Below, piece after piece: positions 1 to 6,684 of a stretch of DNA of 38,566 nt. Within the stretch, counting starts at the first letter, position 1, and every line of letters starts with the position of its first letter. Source of the stretch: Deltaproteobacteria bacterium UBA5205 (lineage in GTDB: Bacteria; Desulfobacterota; Syntrophorhabdia; Syntrophorhabdales; Syntrophorhabdaceae). The stretch lies in the NCBI GenBank assembly GCA_002412715.1, contig DHVP01000002.1, forward strand, positions 1-38,566. Reading direction: 5' to 3'. The position numbers and the translations under genes were made by a program. Below the pieces are notes generated by a model. It worked only from the letters and a program-made list of their open reading frames with translations, was not told the DNA's origin and made no database searches.

Positions 1-85
1 TCCCCGCGAGCTTCACCACCCCGAAGGTATCGGAGGGGACACAGTCGGAGGAAAAGGAGAACTTTTTGCTGGTGAGGTAGTTCAT
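1..85 (-). CDS. VgrG-like type VI secretion tip protein, N-terminal fragment
   Basis: The minus strand opens an ATG at 85 that reads MNYLTSKKFSFSSD, then CVPSDTFGVVKLAG, and runs off the left edge after about 28 residues. The pattern of an F-x-F strand, then a 'PxDTFxVVxxxG' stretch, resembles the N-terminus of VgrG spike proteins, which cap type VI secretion or related contractile tubes. An AAGGAG lies about 14 nt upstream, which is further than usual, so the exact start is uncertain. Only the first strands are visible, so the call rests on a short motif. The upstream frame is open back towards a decayed transposase-like segment, so the gene start may have been rearranged. An alternative is the C-terminal tail of a broken IS3-type OrfA. 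Confidence 0.4.
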   Translation of the reverse strand, partial: MNYLTSKKFSFSSDCVPSDTFGVVKLAG

Positions 86-167
86 GGGTGCGCCTTGATC
101 TCCTTCTCGAACTTTTAGGGTCCGGGAACCTGCCGGGTTTATGTTCCTCAGACTAACGTCGATGCCC

Positions 168-325
168 ACGACAAGCTCGCGTTTCCACGTGTACTACATG
201 GATCTTGCGATGCGGTAGCTTGTCAAGGCCTTCTTCCCGTATGGCGGCACACCCTTTGATGGCCTCTATGATCTCGTACTTTCGCTGCTGGGGGTGGAGC
301 TCCTTCTCGGTCTCTGACCGGCCTG
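168..325 (-). pseudogene. Decayed transposase helix-turn-helix fragment
   Basis: Two adjacent minus-strand frames together resemble the helix-turn-helix part of an IS3-type OrfA or integrase leader. One frame reads ELHPQQRKYEIIEAIKGCA. After a frame change the next reads LTSYRIARSM, a stop, then YTWKREL. Phrases such as 'SYRIARSTYYTWK' are typical of such proteins, here with a frameshift and a TAG in place of a Tyr codon. No terminal inverted repeats or DDE catalytic core are visible, so this is an inactive scar. It sits between a VgrG-like start and a tRNA gene, a common setting for mobile-element insertion. Confidence 0.35.
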
Positions 326-435
326 TTCCATGGCTATTATGCTCCCTTTATTTCACCCAAAGATTAGCATATTTATCCATTATCGCAAAACCAGGTCACA
401 TGAAGACTGGCGCAAACTTTTTATAGTACTTCAAA

Positions 436-517
436 TGCGAGAGAGGGGATTTGAACCCCTACGGTTTAACCCGCTGGATCCTAAGTCCAGTGCGTCTGCC
501 AGTTCCGCCACTCTCGC
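436..517 (-). tRNA. tRNA-Leu (anticodon UAG)
   Basis: The minus strand folds as an 82-nt tRNA. The 7-bp acceptor stem is GCGAGAG paired with CTCTCGC, followed by discriminator A. The anticodon arm has stem CTGGA/TCCAG and loop CTTAGGA, giving anticodon UAG. A long variable arm of the class II type and the T-arm motif GGTTCAAATCC are present. The long variable arm and the UAG anticodon identify leucine. The 3' CCA is not encoded. The gene stands alone, with mobile-element debris on its 3' side (towards position 1). Confidence 0.95.
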
Positions 518-550
518 GTGCTTGATATTATTACGTTTTCTGTGGGCCTG

Positions 551-726
551 TCAATGACACAACCACAAATTGTAGCAAATTACAGCGATTCCCTCCGAAG
601 GCCCCTTTGGAAACACCTTTTCCGGAATGGCCTTATGGTCTGGATGGCACCATTTTATACCATGAATTCTTTCCCTCTTGCACGAAGGGCATTGCTTTGA
701 ACCGACATCAACGAGAGCGGGGTGAC
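551..726 (-). pseudogene. Thioredoxin-like gene remnant (CPSC)
   Basis: Directly after the stop of the outer-membrane barrel gene, the minus strand reads HPALVDVGSKQCPSCKRE in one frame. This closely matches YPALVDVGAKQCIPCKMM of the intact thioredoxin at 15508-15969. By manual count about 35 of 48 nucleotides agree over this core. Downstream the resemblance to a thioredoxin fold is lost before the frame ends at 551, and no start codon or ribosome site precedes the fragment. It is most likely a truncated leftover of a secreted CxxC thioredoxin. A chance continuation of the barrel reading frame is possible but does not explain the shared motif. Confidence 0.4.
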
Positions 727-728
727 GC

Positions 729-2093
729 TCAAAAGTAATATCTGGCCCGGAAATCCATCCTGTAATCGTTCTGTTTCTCGCCATATTCAGTGCCCCCGGC
801 ACCGGCGATTATCCCCGTCCTCAGACGCAGTTCAAGGTTGGTTATTCCGGTGTATGTGATCTCCGGTGTGACTGAAAAGCTTTTATCGTCAACATTGGCG
901 ATCAAGGTGATCGCAGGGGTGTAGTAGAGAATGTCAAAAGGGTCTTTGTGACTGACGCGGAAGTAAAGATAATTGACCGCAGGGTTCATACGGCCGTACG
1001 CCCCCTGCTGGTTCAAGTTCGATGCTTTGTCAAGAAGGGCTGTATTGCCCGTCGCGATATAACGGTCGTAACCCGTGTCTATAAACGAAAAGAAGTCTCT
1101 CATCTCTTTGCCGGTGTAGCCCGTTCCGTTCCGGTAATACTCGACTATATACGTTGTGTCGCTCTTCGTCAGGTACCTCAGCCCGATGAGATAATTTTTC
1201 GCGGTGTACGAGCTTTTGAAAACGTTGCCGTTCTCGTCGGTGTATGTTTTATCGTACCCGTTTATCAGGGAGAATTCCCCGTGTATCTCCAGGTTCGTTG
1301 TTATATTCCTCGAGAAATCCATCCCGTAGCGGGTGGTTTTACTTCCGCCCGTGAGGAACATGAGGTCGATGTCCGTGTCGTGGAACAGAAAGTAGAACTT
1401 CGACGCAAAATTCAGGTGGTCCACCTCTCCGAAATCCTCATTGACGCCTGAATAAACCGGCACGAGAACAGGTGTAAACGAGAATGTCTTTAAAGACCTC
1501 CCGGTGAAGCTCCTTGTGTAATCGACGGACGAAACGATGAATCCTTCACGGGAAAGTTCGGGGTCGTTGGGGTCCTTCGGTCTGTCGAGGAATGCCGCCG
1601 GGTTCCAGGCATATCCCTTGCCCCAGTTCATGGTCTTCTTTCCGGCGTCCACTACCCAGGAGGATGACGGCTTGACGGACAGGTACCCTTCGAAGATGGT
1701 GGTCTTTGTCGTTTCTGTCTGCCAGTTGTTTGTATAGCTGGTATACGCCTTCATGTAGGCGCGGGATACGCCTTTTTCCAGGCTTGCCTCTATCTGAAGG
1801 TTTCCGTTGTATTCTTCGGTTGTCCCTCCCACACTCCGGTCGTAGAAATTGAGTTTGTACATGGCTGAATTCTTGTCGAGGCCGAAGACAATTGGATAGA
1901 ATTCAATATACCCGCCTATGTGGTATGGTTTCTTCTCCACCTCCGATACATCGAAGGTGTATTCCTCGGCAAAGGAGAAAGGAAGAAGGAAGGGCAACAC
2001 CACCGGGCAAAGGGCGAAGAAGAGCACGCAAAAAGCGACAGCCCCGGGAAGTCTCCCGGCCCCTCTCCCTTTCTCTCTGATTGCCGGACCCAT
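729..2093 (-). CDS. Outer-membrane beta-barrel protein of a LolCDE/MacB-like export operon
   Basis: The 454-aa product starts with a basic stretch and a hydrophobic signal segment (residues about 15-42, ending FSFAEE). After that come alternating aromatic/polar strands with short turns, typical of a porin-like barrel, and the chain ends RARYYF with the terminal Phe used in BAM recognition. No catalytic motif is visible. The ATG sits 2 nt after the stop of the LolA-like gene with GAGG just upstream, so the two are translationally coupled. Barrels of this type (DUF1302-like) often occur beside a LolA-like protein and an FtsX-type transporter. The substrate is unknown; lipid or lipoprotein export to the outer membrane is the likely theme. 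Confidence 0.8.
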   Translation of the reverse strand: MGPAIREKGRGAGRLPGAVAFCVLFFALCPVVLPFLLPFSFAEEYTFDVSEVEKKPYHIGGYIEFYPIVFGLDKNSAMYKLNFYDRSVGGTTEEYNGNLQIEASLEKGVSRAYMKAYTSYTNNWQTETTKTTIFEGYLSVKPSSSWVVDAGKKTMNWGKGYAWNPAAFLDRPKDPNDPELSREGFIVSSVDYTRSFTGRSLKTFSFTPVLVPVYSGVNEDFGEVDHLNFASKFYFLFHDTDIDLMFLTGGSKTTRYGMDFSRNITTNLEIHGEFSLINGYDKTYTDENGNVFKSSYTAKNYLIGLRYLTKSDTTYIVEYYRNGTGYTGKEMRDFFSFIDTGYDRYIATGNTALLDKASNLNQQGAYGRMNPAVNYLYFRVSHKDPFDILYYTPAITLIANVDDKSFSVTPEITYTGITNLELRLRTGIIAGAGGTEYGEKQNDYRMDFRARYYF

Positions 2094-2095
2094 AC

Positions 2096-2827
2096 CTACC
2101 TCAGCGACTCCATCTTCGGCATAAAGGTCAGGGTAAAGACCTCATCCTTGAACTCCCTCTTTTTGATCTTCGCGAATATCATGACCGACTTGTAGCCCTT
2201 GTAAAGGGGACTGTCCGTCTCGAGGACAGCAGGTCTTACGATCCCGCCACCGAAGTCCTTCACATCCTTGAAATAGAGGGTCTTGATCAGCATGCTCGCC
2301 TCCGTAAGGCATTCAATCTTCACCGGTAATGTCTTGTCCTTCTGGACCCACATCTTGAGCCTGTCATAGGCAACGGTTCGTGTCTTTGCCTTGAGGTGCA
2401 TAAGATACTCCCCGTCCTTCTCTTCAACATTCTCCACGTTGTACTCCACCGCATAGTCGAGACTCAGTATATCTGAATTGTTAAAAACGCCTCCCACGAC
2501 GGACTGGAGGCTCGTGATCCGGACCGGTTTTCCCACGTTCGGGATATAGAGCCACATGTTGTCGCCCAGACGAAGGGTTGTTCTCCCCTTTTCGCTTGCG
2601 GGGGCTGTAAAGAGGCCCGCCACCTTGTCCCTGCCTTTCTTGACCGTATAATAGATGAACTCTTTTTTTCTGCCGTCGGGCTCTATATTGATGATCTTGC
2701 GATGCGACTCGTATGACTCGGGGCTAAGGTTTCTGTCTATCTCCTGGAGCAGCCTGGTACCATCGACAGCGAAAGCGGGAGCCGCAAGGAATATCCCGGT
2801 CAGAATTGCGATTATTGTTCTCACCAT
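2096..2827 (-). CDS. Outer-membrane lipoprotein-sorting (LolA-like) periplasmic protein
   Basis: The 243-aa product has an N-terminal signal peptide (MVRTIIAILTGIFLAAPAFA) followed by a beta-rich domain with phrases such as 'NMWLYIPNVGKPVRI', 'DYAVEYNVENVEEKDGEYLMHLKAK' in part, 'LKMWVQKDKTLPVKIE' and 'SPLYKGYKSVM'. These are the pattern of the COG2834 family, which adopts the LolA/LolB half-barrel that carries acyl chains. The start at 2827 is chosen because AAGGAG lies 6 nt upstream; an earlier ATG 21 nt upstream lacks one. It lies between the permease and the barrel gene, consistent with shuttling a lipidic cargo across the periplasm. Confidence 0.85.
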   Translation of the reverse strand: MVRTIIAILTGIFLAAPAFAVDGTRLLQEIDRNLSPESYESHRKIINIEPDGRKKEFIYYTVKKGRDKVAGLFTAPASEKGRTTLRLGDNMWLYIPNVGKPVRITSLQSVVGGVFNNSDILSLDYAVEYNVENVEEKDGEYLMHLKAKTRTVAYDRLKMWVQKDKTLPVKIECLTEASMLIKTLYFKDVKDFGGGIVRPAVLETDSPLYKGYKSVMIFAKIKKREFKDEVFTLTFMPKMESLR

Positions 2828-2863
2828 AACACTCTCCTTCCGTAACATTTTTTTCGTAAATTC

Positions 2864-4102
2864 TTACACATGTCTCAGCGCCTTGATAGGTTCCATGCGC
2901 GAAGCCTTGAAGGCCGGCTGCAGACTCCCCAACACCGCGACGACAATGACGATCAGGGATATCATCGCAATGTCCTGAAGCGCCACCGTGGGCGACAGGA
3001 CAAGTCCGGTCTGCCTGCCGAAGGCAAAGGTAATCTTCACGGCCTTCAATATGTAAATGATGCCGATCCCCATAACGTTGCCGGCAACAGCGCCCAGGAT
3101 CCCCAGGAGGAACCCCTCGATGACGAACATGGAGAGGATCCTGCCCGGCATGGTGCCGATCGCAGCGATGGTGCCTATCTCCCGTATCCTTTCATAGACC
3201 GCCATGATCATCACGTTCATCACGCTGATGAGGACAATGGCAATGAGCATTATCTTTATGAATATGGTCATGATGTCGATCATCCGAATGATATTATAGA
3301 ACGGGGTGAGGTCTTCCCAGGTATGCACCTCGAAGGCGGGTTTACCCTGGTTGTTCTGCTCGCCCGCAAGCATTGCGGTCAGAGAATCGTACACGGCATG
3401 GAGTTTTCCAAAATCCTTAAGGCGTATGGCGATCTCGCTGATCTCCGGCTCCTCCATCCTGAGTATCTCCATGGCATCTTCGATATGAACGTAGCCGTCC
3501 CTGCCTCCCGGTCCGGTGATGCTCTCGATGATGCCGCTCACTCTGAGCTGTTTGCCGTTCACGGAACCGTCCTTGTTATTGGCGATCACCACAATGGTAT
3601 CTCCCACGTTCACCTTCATCCCTCTGGAGAGGAGTTCGGGAATGACGATCTCACCTTTCTTAATGGTCTTTTCCCCGGTGGTGATCCTCGATGCAAAAAG
3701 GGGCAACGTCTTCATCTCCATCTCCGGGTACACACCGTTAAGCCTGATATTGGTTGTTTCGGTGAAACTGCTGAATATGCCGCCGAACTTGATCCTGAGA
3801 GAATAGGATTCGATGTCGGGCATCCCCTGGAACGTCTTTTCGAGCTTCTTGACGGCCTGTGGTTTCATGTTCATCGTGAGGGGCAGGTTGTCAATGGAGG
3901 CTATGTATCCTCTCCGGTGGACCTGGATATGGCCCAGCATGGAGTCCGTCATCTGTCCCGTCATCATGGTCTTAAAGGAGCCGGTGACACCGACGAAGAT
4001 AAGGACGAATATGACACCGATCGCCACAAGGGAAGCCGTAAGCGTTGTCCGGCGCTTGTAGCGCATAAGGTTCCTGATTGCGATTTTAAAGAGATTACCC
4101 AC
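2864..4102 (-). CDS. ABC transporter permease, FtsX/LolCE/MacB type
   Basis: The 412-aa product has one N-terminal membrane helix (about residues 18-40) right after a basic 'RNLMRYKRRTTL' segment. A large periplasmic domain follows, then three C-terminal helices (around 285-305, 335-365 and 380-405). This is the topology of FtsX-family permeases. The phrase 'MIMAVYERIREIGTIAAIGTMPGRI' in the cytosolic loop is the family hallmark of coupling to the ATPase. GTG at 4102 is chosen because it overlaps the ATPase stop by 8 nt and has AGGGGGG upstream. With the neighbouring ATPase, LolA-like protein and barrel it probably exports a lipidated or hydrophobic substrate. Confidence 0.9.
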   Translation of the reverse strand: MGNLFKIAIRNLMRYKRRTTLTASLVAIGVIFVLIFVGVTGSFKTMMTGQMTDSMLGHIQVHRRGYIASIDNLPLTMNMKPQAVKKLEKTFQGMPDIESYSLRIKFGGIFSSFTETTNIRLNGVYPEMEMKTLPLFASRITTGEKTIKKGEIVIPELLSRGMKVNVGDTIVVIANNKDGSVNGKQLRVSGIIESITGPGGRDGYVHIEDAMEILRMEEPEISEIAIRLKDFGKLHAVYDSLTAMLAGEQNNQGKPAFEVHTWEDLTPFYNIIRMIDIMTIFIKIMLIAIVLISVMNVMIMAVYERIREIGTIAAIGTMPGRILSMFVIEGFLLGILGAVAGNVMGIGIIYILKAVKITFAFGRQTGLVLSPTVALQDIAMISLIVIVVAVLGSLQPAFKASRMEPIKALRHV

Positions 4103-4799
4103 GGTTGTTCCCCCCCTTCTCTTCCCTCTCGGTGATCTGTCCGTCTTCCAGGGTATAGATGATCTCCGCCTCTCCCACGATCTTCTGGTCATGCGTGGAG
4201 AAAATAAAGGTTGTCCTGAATTCGTCCCGCATTTTTTTCATCAGCTCTATGACCATGTATGCCGTTTTGTGATCGAGGTTCGCCGTGGGTTCGTCGGCAA
4301 GGACGAGCCTGGGGTTCGTGACAAGAGCCCGCGCCACCGCTACCCGCTGTTTCTGCCCACCCGAGATCTGATCGGGATATTTGCCCTCCTGTTCCAGCAT
4401 CCCCACCGCGTCAAGGAGCTTCATGATCCTCTCCTCACGTTCCTTTGCCGGCACATTCTGGACCATGAGAAGGGGGTATTCAATGTTCTCATATACCGTC
4501 AGGACGGGAAGAAGGTTAAAATCCTGGAAGATGAACCCGATGTTTGCCCCCCTGAAGGCGGCGCCCTGTCTGCGATCCAGTGACGCGACATCCGTACCGG
4601 CTACCGTGAGGGTTCCCTCGGTTGGCTTGTCGAGGCATCCGATCAGATTGAGGAGGGTGGTCTTTCCGCTACCCGAAGGACCCACAAAGGATATGAAGGA
4701 AGCGGAGTCTATGGTGAAGTTCAACCTGTCCAGCGCCCTGATCGCGACCTCACCAACCATGTAATCTTTAACGATGTTCGTTGCTTTCATCAATTCCAT
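4095..4799 (-). CDS. ABC transporter ATP-binding protein, LolD/MacB type
   Basis: The 234-aa product contains every ATPase motif: Walker A GPSGSGKTTLLN, Q-loop 'FIFQDFNLLPVLTVYEN', signature ISGGQKQRVAVARAL, Walker B LVLADEPTANLD and the switch His in 'FSTHD'. The 'NLLPxLTVxENxxxPL' region is typical of the LolD/MacB/FtsE subgroup that pairs with FtsX-type permeases. The start at 4799 is supported by GGAG 6 nt upstream; an ATG 27 nt earlier is possible but weaker. It overlaps the permease start by 8 nt, so the two are made together. It energises the export system encoded at 729-4799. Confidence 0.93.
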   Translation of the reverse strand: MELMKATNIVKDYMVGEVAIRALDRLNFTIDSASFISFVGPSGSGKTTLLNLIGCLDKPTEGTLTVAGTDVASLDRRQGAAFRGANIGFIFQDFNLLPVLTVYENIEYPLLMVQNVPAKEREERIMKLLDAVGMLEQEGKYPDQISGGQKQRVAVARALVTNPRLVLADEPTANLDHKTAYMVIELMKKMRDEFRTTFIFSTHDQKIVGEAEIIYTLEDGQITEREEKGGNNRG

Positions 4800-4861
4800 G
4801 ACATTCTCCGTGGCAGCAGGTCCCACTTAAAGTTCAAAGGCGGGGCCTGCCGTGAATTGTA

Positions 4862-5320
4862 CTACCTTCTCCATCCTGACCAGACGGGTATACCTGCGCT
4901 ATCCCGGAGCGCCAGAACGTTATCGCCCTTTTTCACCTCTGCGGCAATAATGGCTGGTTTATCCGCGAAAGCCACCCTGGAGCCCCTAACCTCTACAGTG
5001 TCGCCTTTTGCGATATTTACATCGAGACGTCCAATGTACCATTCGGGACCGAGGTGCACCGCAATGGTCTCCTTGTCGGTCTTCACGACTAGAGTCACCG
5101 CCGCATACATACCTTTCATGGGAACCGCTGTACTCACGCTTTCGACGGTGCCGGAGATCGTCTCGACCTTTGCGGGGTCATACATCCTGTTGTAGGGTGT
5201 TCCCGGGCCCCAACCGCCGCTTCCCTTCCATTTCATGGCGCCCCTCTGGGCGAAAGACTCTGCCGTAAGACCGAGAGTGACGATTGAAAGGACGATAAAA
5301 ACGATAACAGCTTTCTTCAT
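4862..5320 (-). CDS. Small exported OB-fold-like protein
   Basis: This 152-aa protein has a clear signal peptide (residues 1-24, cleavage after ESFA). It continues with a Gly/Trp-rich linker (KGSGGWGPGTPYNRMYDP) and a single beta-barrel-like domain with 'VETISGTVESV', 'VTLVVKTDKETIAVHLGPEWY' and 'KGDTVEVRGSRVAFADKPAIIAAEV'. The pattern resembles small OB-fold periplasmic proteins common in anaerobic Deltaproteobacteria, sometimes annotated as DNA-binding although exported. A strong AGGAGG precedes the start. It is the first gene of the minus-strand run leading into the ABC exporter, separated from it by about 60 nt. Ligand and role are unknown. Confidence 0.75.
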   Translation of the reverse strand: MKKAVIVFIVLSIVTLGLTAESFAQRGAMKWKGSGGWGPGTPYNRMYDPAKVETISGTVESVSTAVPMKGMYAAVTLVVKTDKETIAVHLGPEWYIGRLDVNIAKGDTVEVRGSRVAFADKPAIIAAEVKKGDNVLALRDSAGIPVWSGWRR

Positions 5321-5501
5321 GGTTGTTTCCTCCTTCGGTTTAGTAGACTAACAAGTCCCTACCATTGAATTATACAGTGAATCATGCAGTTCCTTGTGAT
5401 CTGGACGGTCAACGTCTATCGTTTTCTCCAATTATTGCCAGCAGATCCAGACAGGGCGATTCTTTGCCGCTGTTCATGCGACCCGGCCTCACGCGAGCGA
5501 C

Positions 5502-5579
5502 TCACAATGCCGGCGCTGAAGATGCAACCAGTGCCAGCGTGAGAGCCGCCACCATACCGATGAAAATGTTCTTTTTCAT
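5502..5579 (-). CDS. Short exported peptide, or 5' part of a gene broken by TGA
   Basis: A strong AAGGAGG precedes an ATG at 5579 that encodes 25 residues: a basic start MKKNIFIGM, then a hydrophobic core and an Ala-rich end (SSAPAL), which together form a complete signal peptide. A TGA follows at 5502-5504. The same frame then stays open for 30 more codons (VARVRPGRMNSGKESPCLD and on) to a TGA at 5409. Secreted proteins of this start type usually continue with a mature domain. The likeliest reading is therefore a recently truncated small exported protein. A functional leader-only peptide is an alternative. Selenocysteine is unlikely: the TGA sits at the predicted cleavage site and no convincing hairpin follows. 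Confidence 0.4.
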   Translation of the reverse strand: MKKNIFIGMVAALTLALVASSAPAL

Positions 5580-5680
5580 TGTGTTCCTCCTTGTTTCTTG
5601 CGGTCGCCAATTCGTGCAAATGGCGGACCCGTTCCAAACCTATTACAAAGAAAGTGATTGGTTGATACTCGAAAAGACGA

Positions 5681-6001
5681 TTAACAGCGGAGGGGTGTTG
5701 TTTCCGGGAAATGAACGGAAGCGACAACGACGGCCCGATCAACACTCTCTTCAGCAATGTTGATCAGTGGGAGAACATCGGGTGAAAGCGATGGGAGAGT
5801 TCCGGTGACGAGATCACCGGTTTCAATCGGAGAAGCCACCGTGCGATACAGGCAGGGATTGCAGCTCAGAACCGTCTTGCCCTGGGTAAATGGACAGCCG
5901 GCCGAGAGCTTCTGAACGAAATTCATTGAAGGAAGCCCGATCAATACCACTACAAGCACTATTGCGATCACAAATACCAGTGTTTTCCGTTTTGTGTTCA
6001 T
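5681..6001 (-). CDS. Small membrane-anchored CNPC...PLRC protein (paralogue A)
   Basis: The 106-aa product has a basic N-terminus, one hydrophobic helix (about residues 7-24), then an extracytoplasmic stretch with C36, a C47-N-P-C50 motif and the chain-terminal Cys106 in '...TTPLRC'. It is clearly related to the protein at 11641-11988, which shares the helix position, 'GK-x-LS-x-CNPC', a Leu/Pro-rich middle and the same PLRC end. I do not recognise a named family. The CxxC motif and C-terminal Cys suggest thiol redox or metal-binding work outside the cytoplasm. A GGAA-type ribosome site precedes the ATG. The gene stands alone upstream of the short exported peptide. Confidence 0.7.
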   Translation of the reverse strand: MNTKRKTLVFVIAIVLVVVLIGLPSMNFVQKLSAGCPFTQGKTVLSCNPCLYRTVASPIETGDLVTGTLPSLSPDVLPLINIAEESVDRAVVVASVHFPETTPLRC

Positions 6002-6327
6002 CTGATATTTTCCATAGGGTTAACTCGAAGCAATAATTATGCCAGCAAAGGGCAGGGCTGTTTCTGCTCCGGGGCCACAACACCGTGAGTTATGGCCGGA
6101 TATGGTTTTAGGCCGTATCAATATTTTATTTTTTATAAAACGTTGCAGGTAAAGGCTCGAATACCATTCGACAAATCTACCCGAGGGTATTCAATAGCTC
6201 GACATAATTGTCGGACCATTTGGAGATAAATCCCTCTGTGTCAATACATCTAACCTCACATTAGTGTATCCTCAAACAGACACCCGCATTAATAATGCGT
6301 AATAAGATATCAGGGCAGATTCGTCTC
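6002..6327. other. Intergenic region with two small inverted repeats
   Basis: No gene is seen on either strand. The region is AT-rich at 6115-6140. An inverted repeat GAATACC...GGTATTC spans 6159-6192. A second small hairpin, CGCATT-AAT-AATGCG at 6285-6299, lies just downstream of the MoaD-like gene and may help end its transcript, although no clear T-run follows. The promoter of the minus-strand CNPC gene should lie in the left part, but I see no convincing -35/-10 pair. Confidence 0.4.
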
Positions 6328-6618
6328 CTATCCGCCGTACTGCGGCTCAAGGTAAACGTCCACGGTGTCTCCATCCCTCAAAATGGTATTGACGCCCTTT
6401 TCGCAGAAACCCAAAGGGCACCCGTTTATGTGCACCTCAAAGGCGGGTCGCAGTTGCGTCCTTTCCTCGTTTAAGTATTCAAGACCATCGGAAGTCGTTG
6501 AACGGTCTGAAATCGTCTGAACCAGGTCCTTGAGCGTGATTTCGGCAACATCGAGGTCGATGCTGTCGATACTCCTGGATCCCAGCAACAAATAGTTGGA
6601 TTTAAGATTGATCTTCAT
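6328..6618 (-). CDS. MoaD/ThiS-like ubiquitin-fold sulfur-carrier-type protein
   Basis: The 96-aa protein starts with a beta strand (MKINLKSNYLLLG) and ends 'LRDGDTVDVYLEPQYGG'. The 'xDGDxVxxxPxxxGG' ending with a terminal Gly-Gly is the signature of MoaD/ThiS-type carriers, in which the last Gly is adenylated and thiocarboxylated. It is somewhat longer than usual, with an extra middle stretch (about residues 38-70) that includes 'INGCPLGFCEKG' with two cysteines. GAGG lies 5 nt before the ATG. It follows the hydrogenase-like gene by 66 nt and is probably co-transcribed with it. No partner E1-type or MoaE gene is in the window, so the pathway (Mo/W cofactor, cysteine or other sulfur transfer) is not determined. 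Confidence 0.75.
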   Translation of the reverse strand: MKINLKSNYLLLGSRSIDSIDLDVAEITLKDLVQTISDRSTTSDGLEYLNEERTQLRPAFEVHINGCPLGFCEKGVNTILRDGDTVDVYLEPQYGG

Positions 6619-6684
6619 ACATACCTCTTTTTTGTTAGCGGCAAGAAGGCCAGTCAGGTTCGATATTTTCGTTCCTCTCCGGCA

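Noticed and set aside
2870..4135. A 421-codon open frame antisense to the ABC permease.
   Set aside because: The product is His/Asp/Arg-rich without recognisable domains. The minus-strand permease has FtsX-family motifs and fits the operon.
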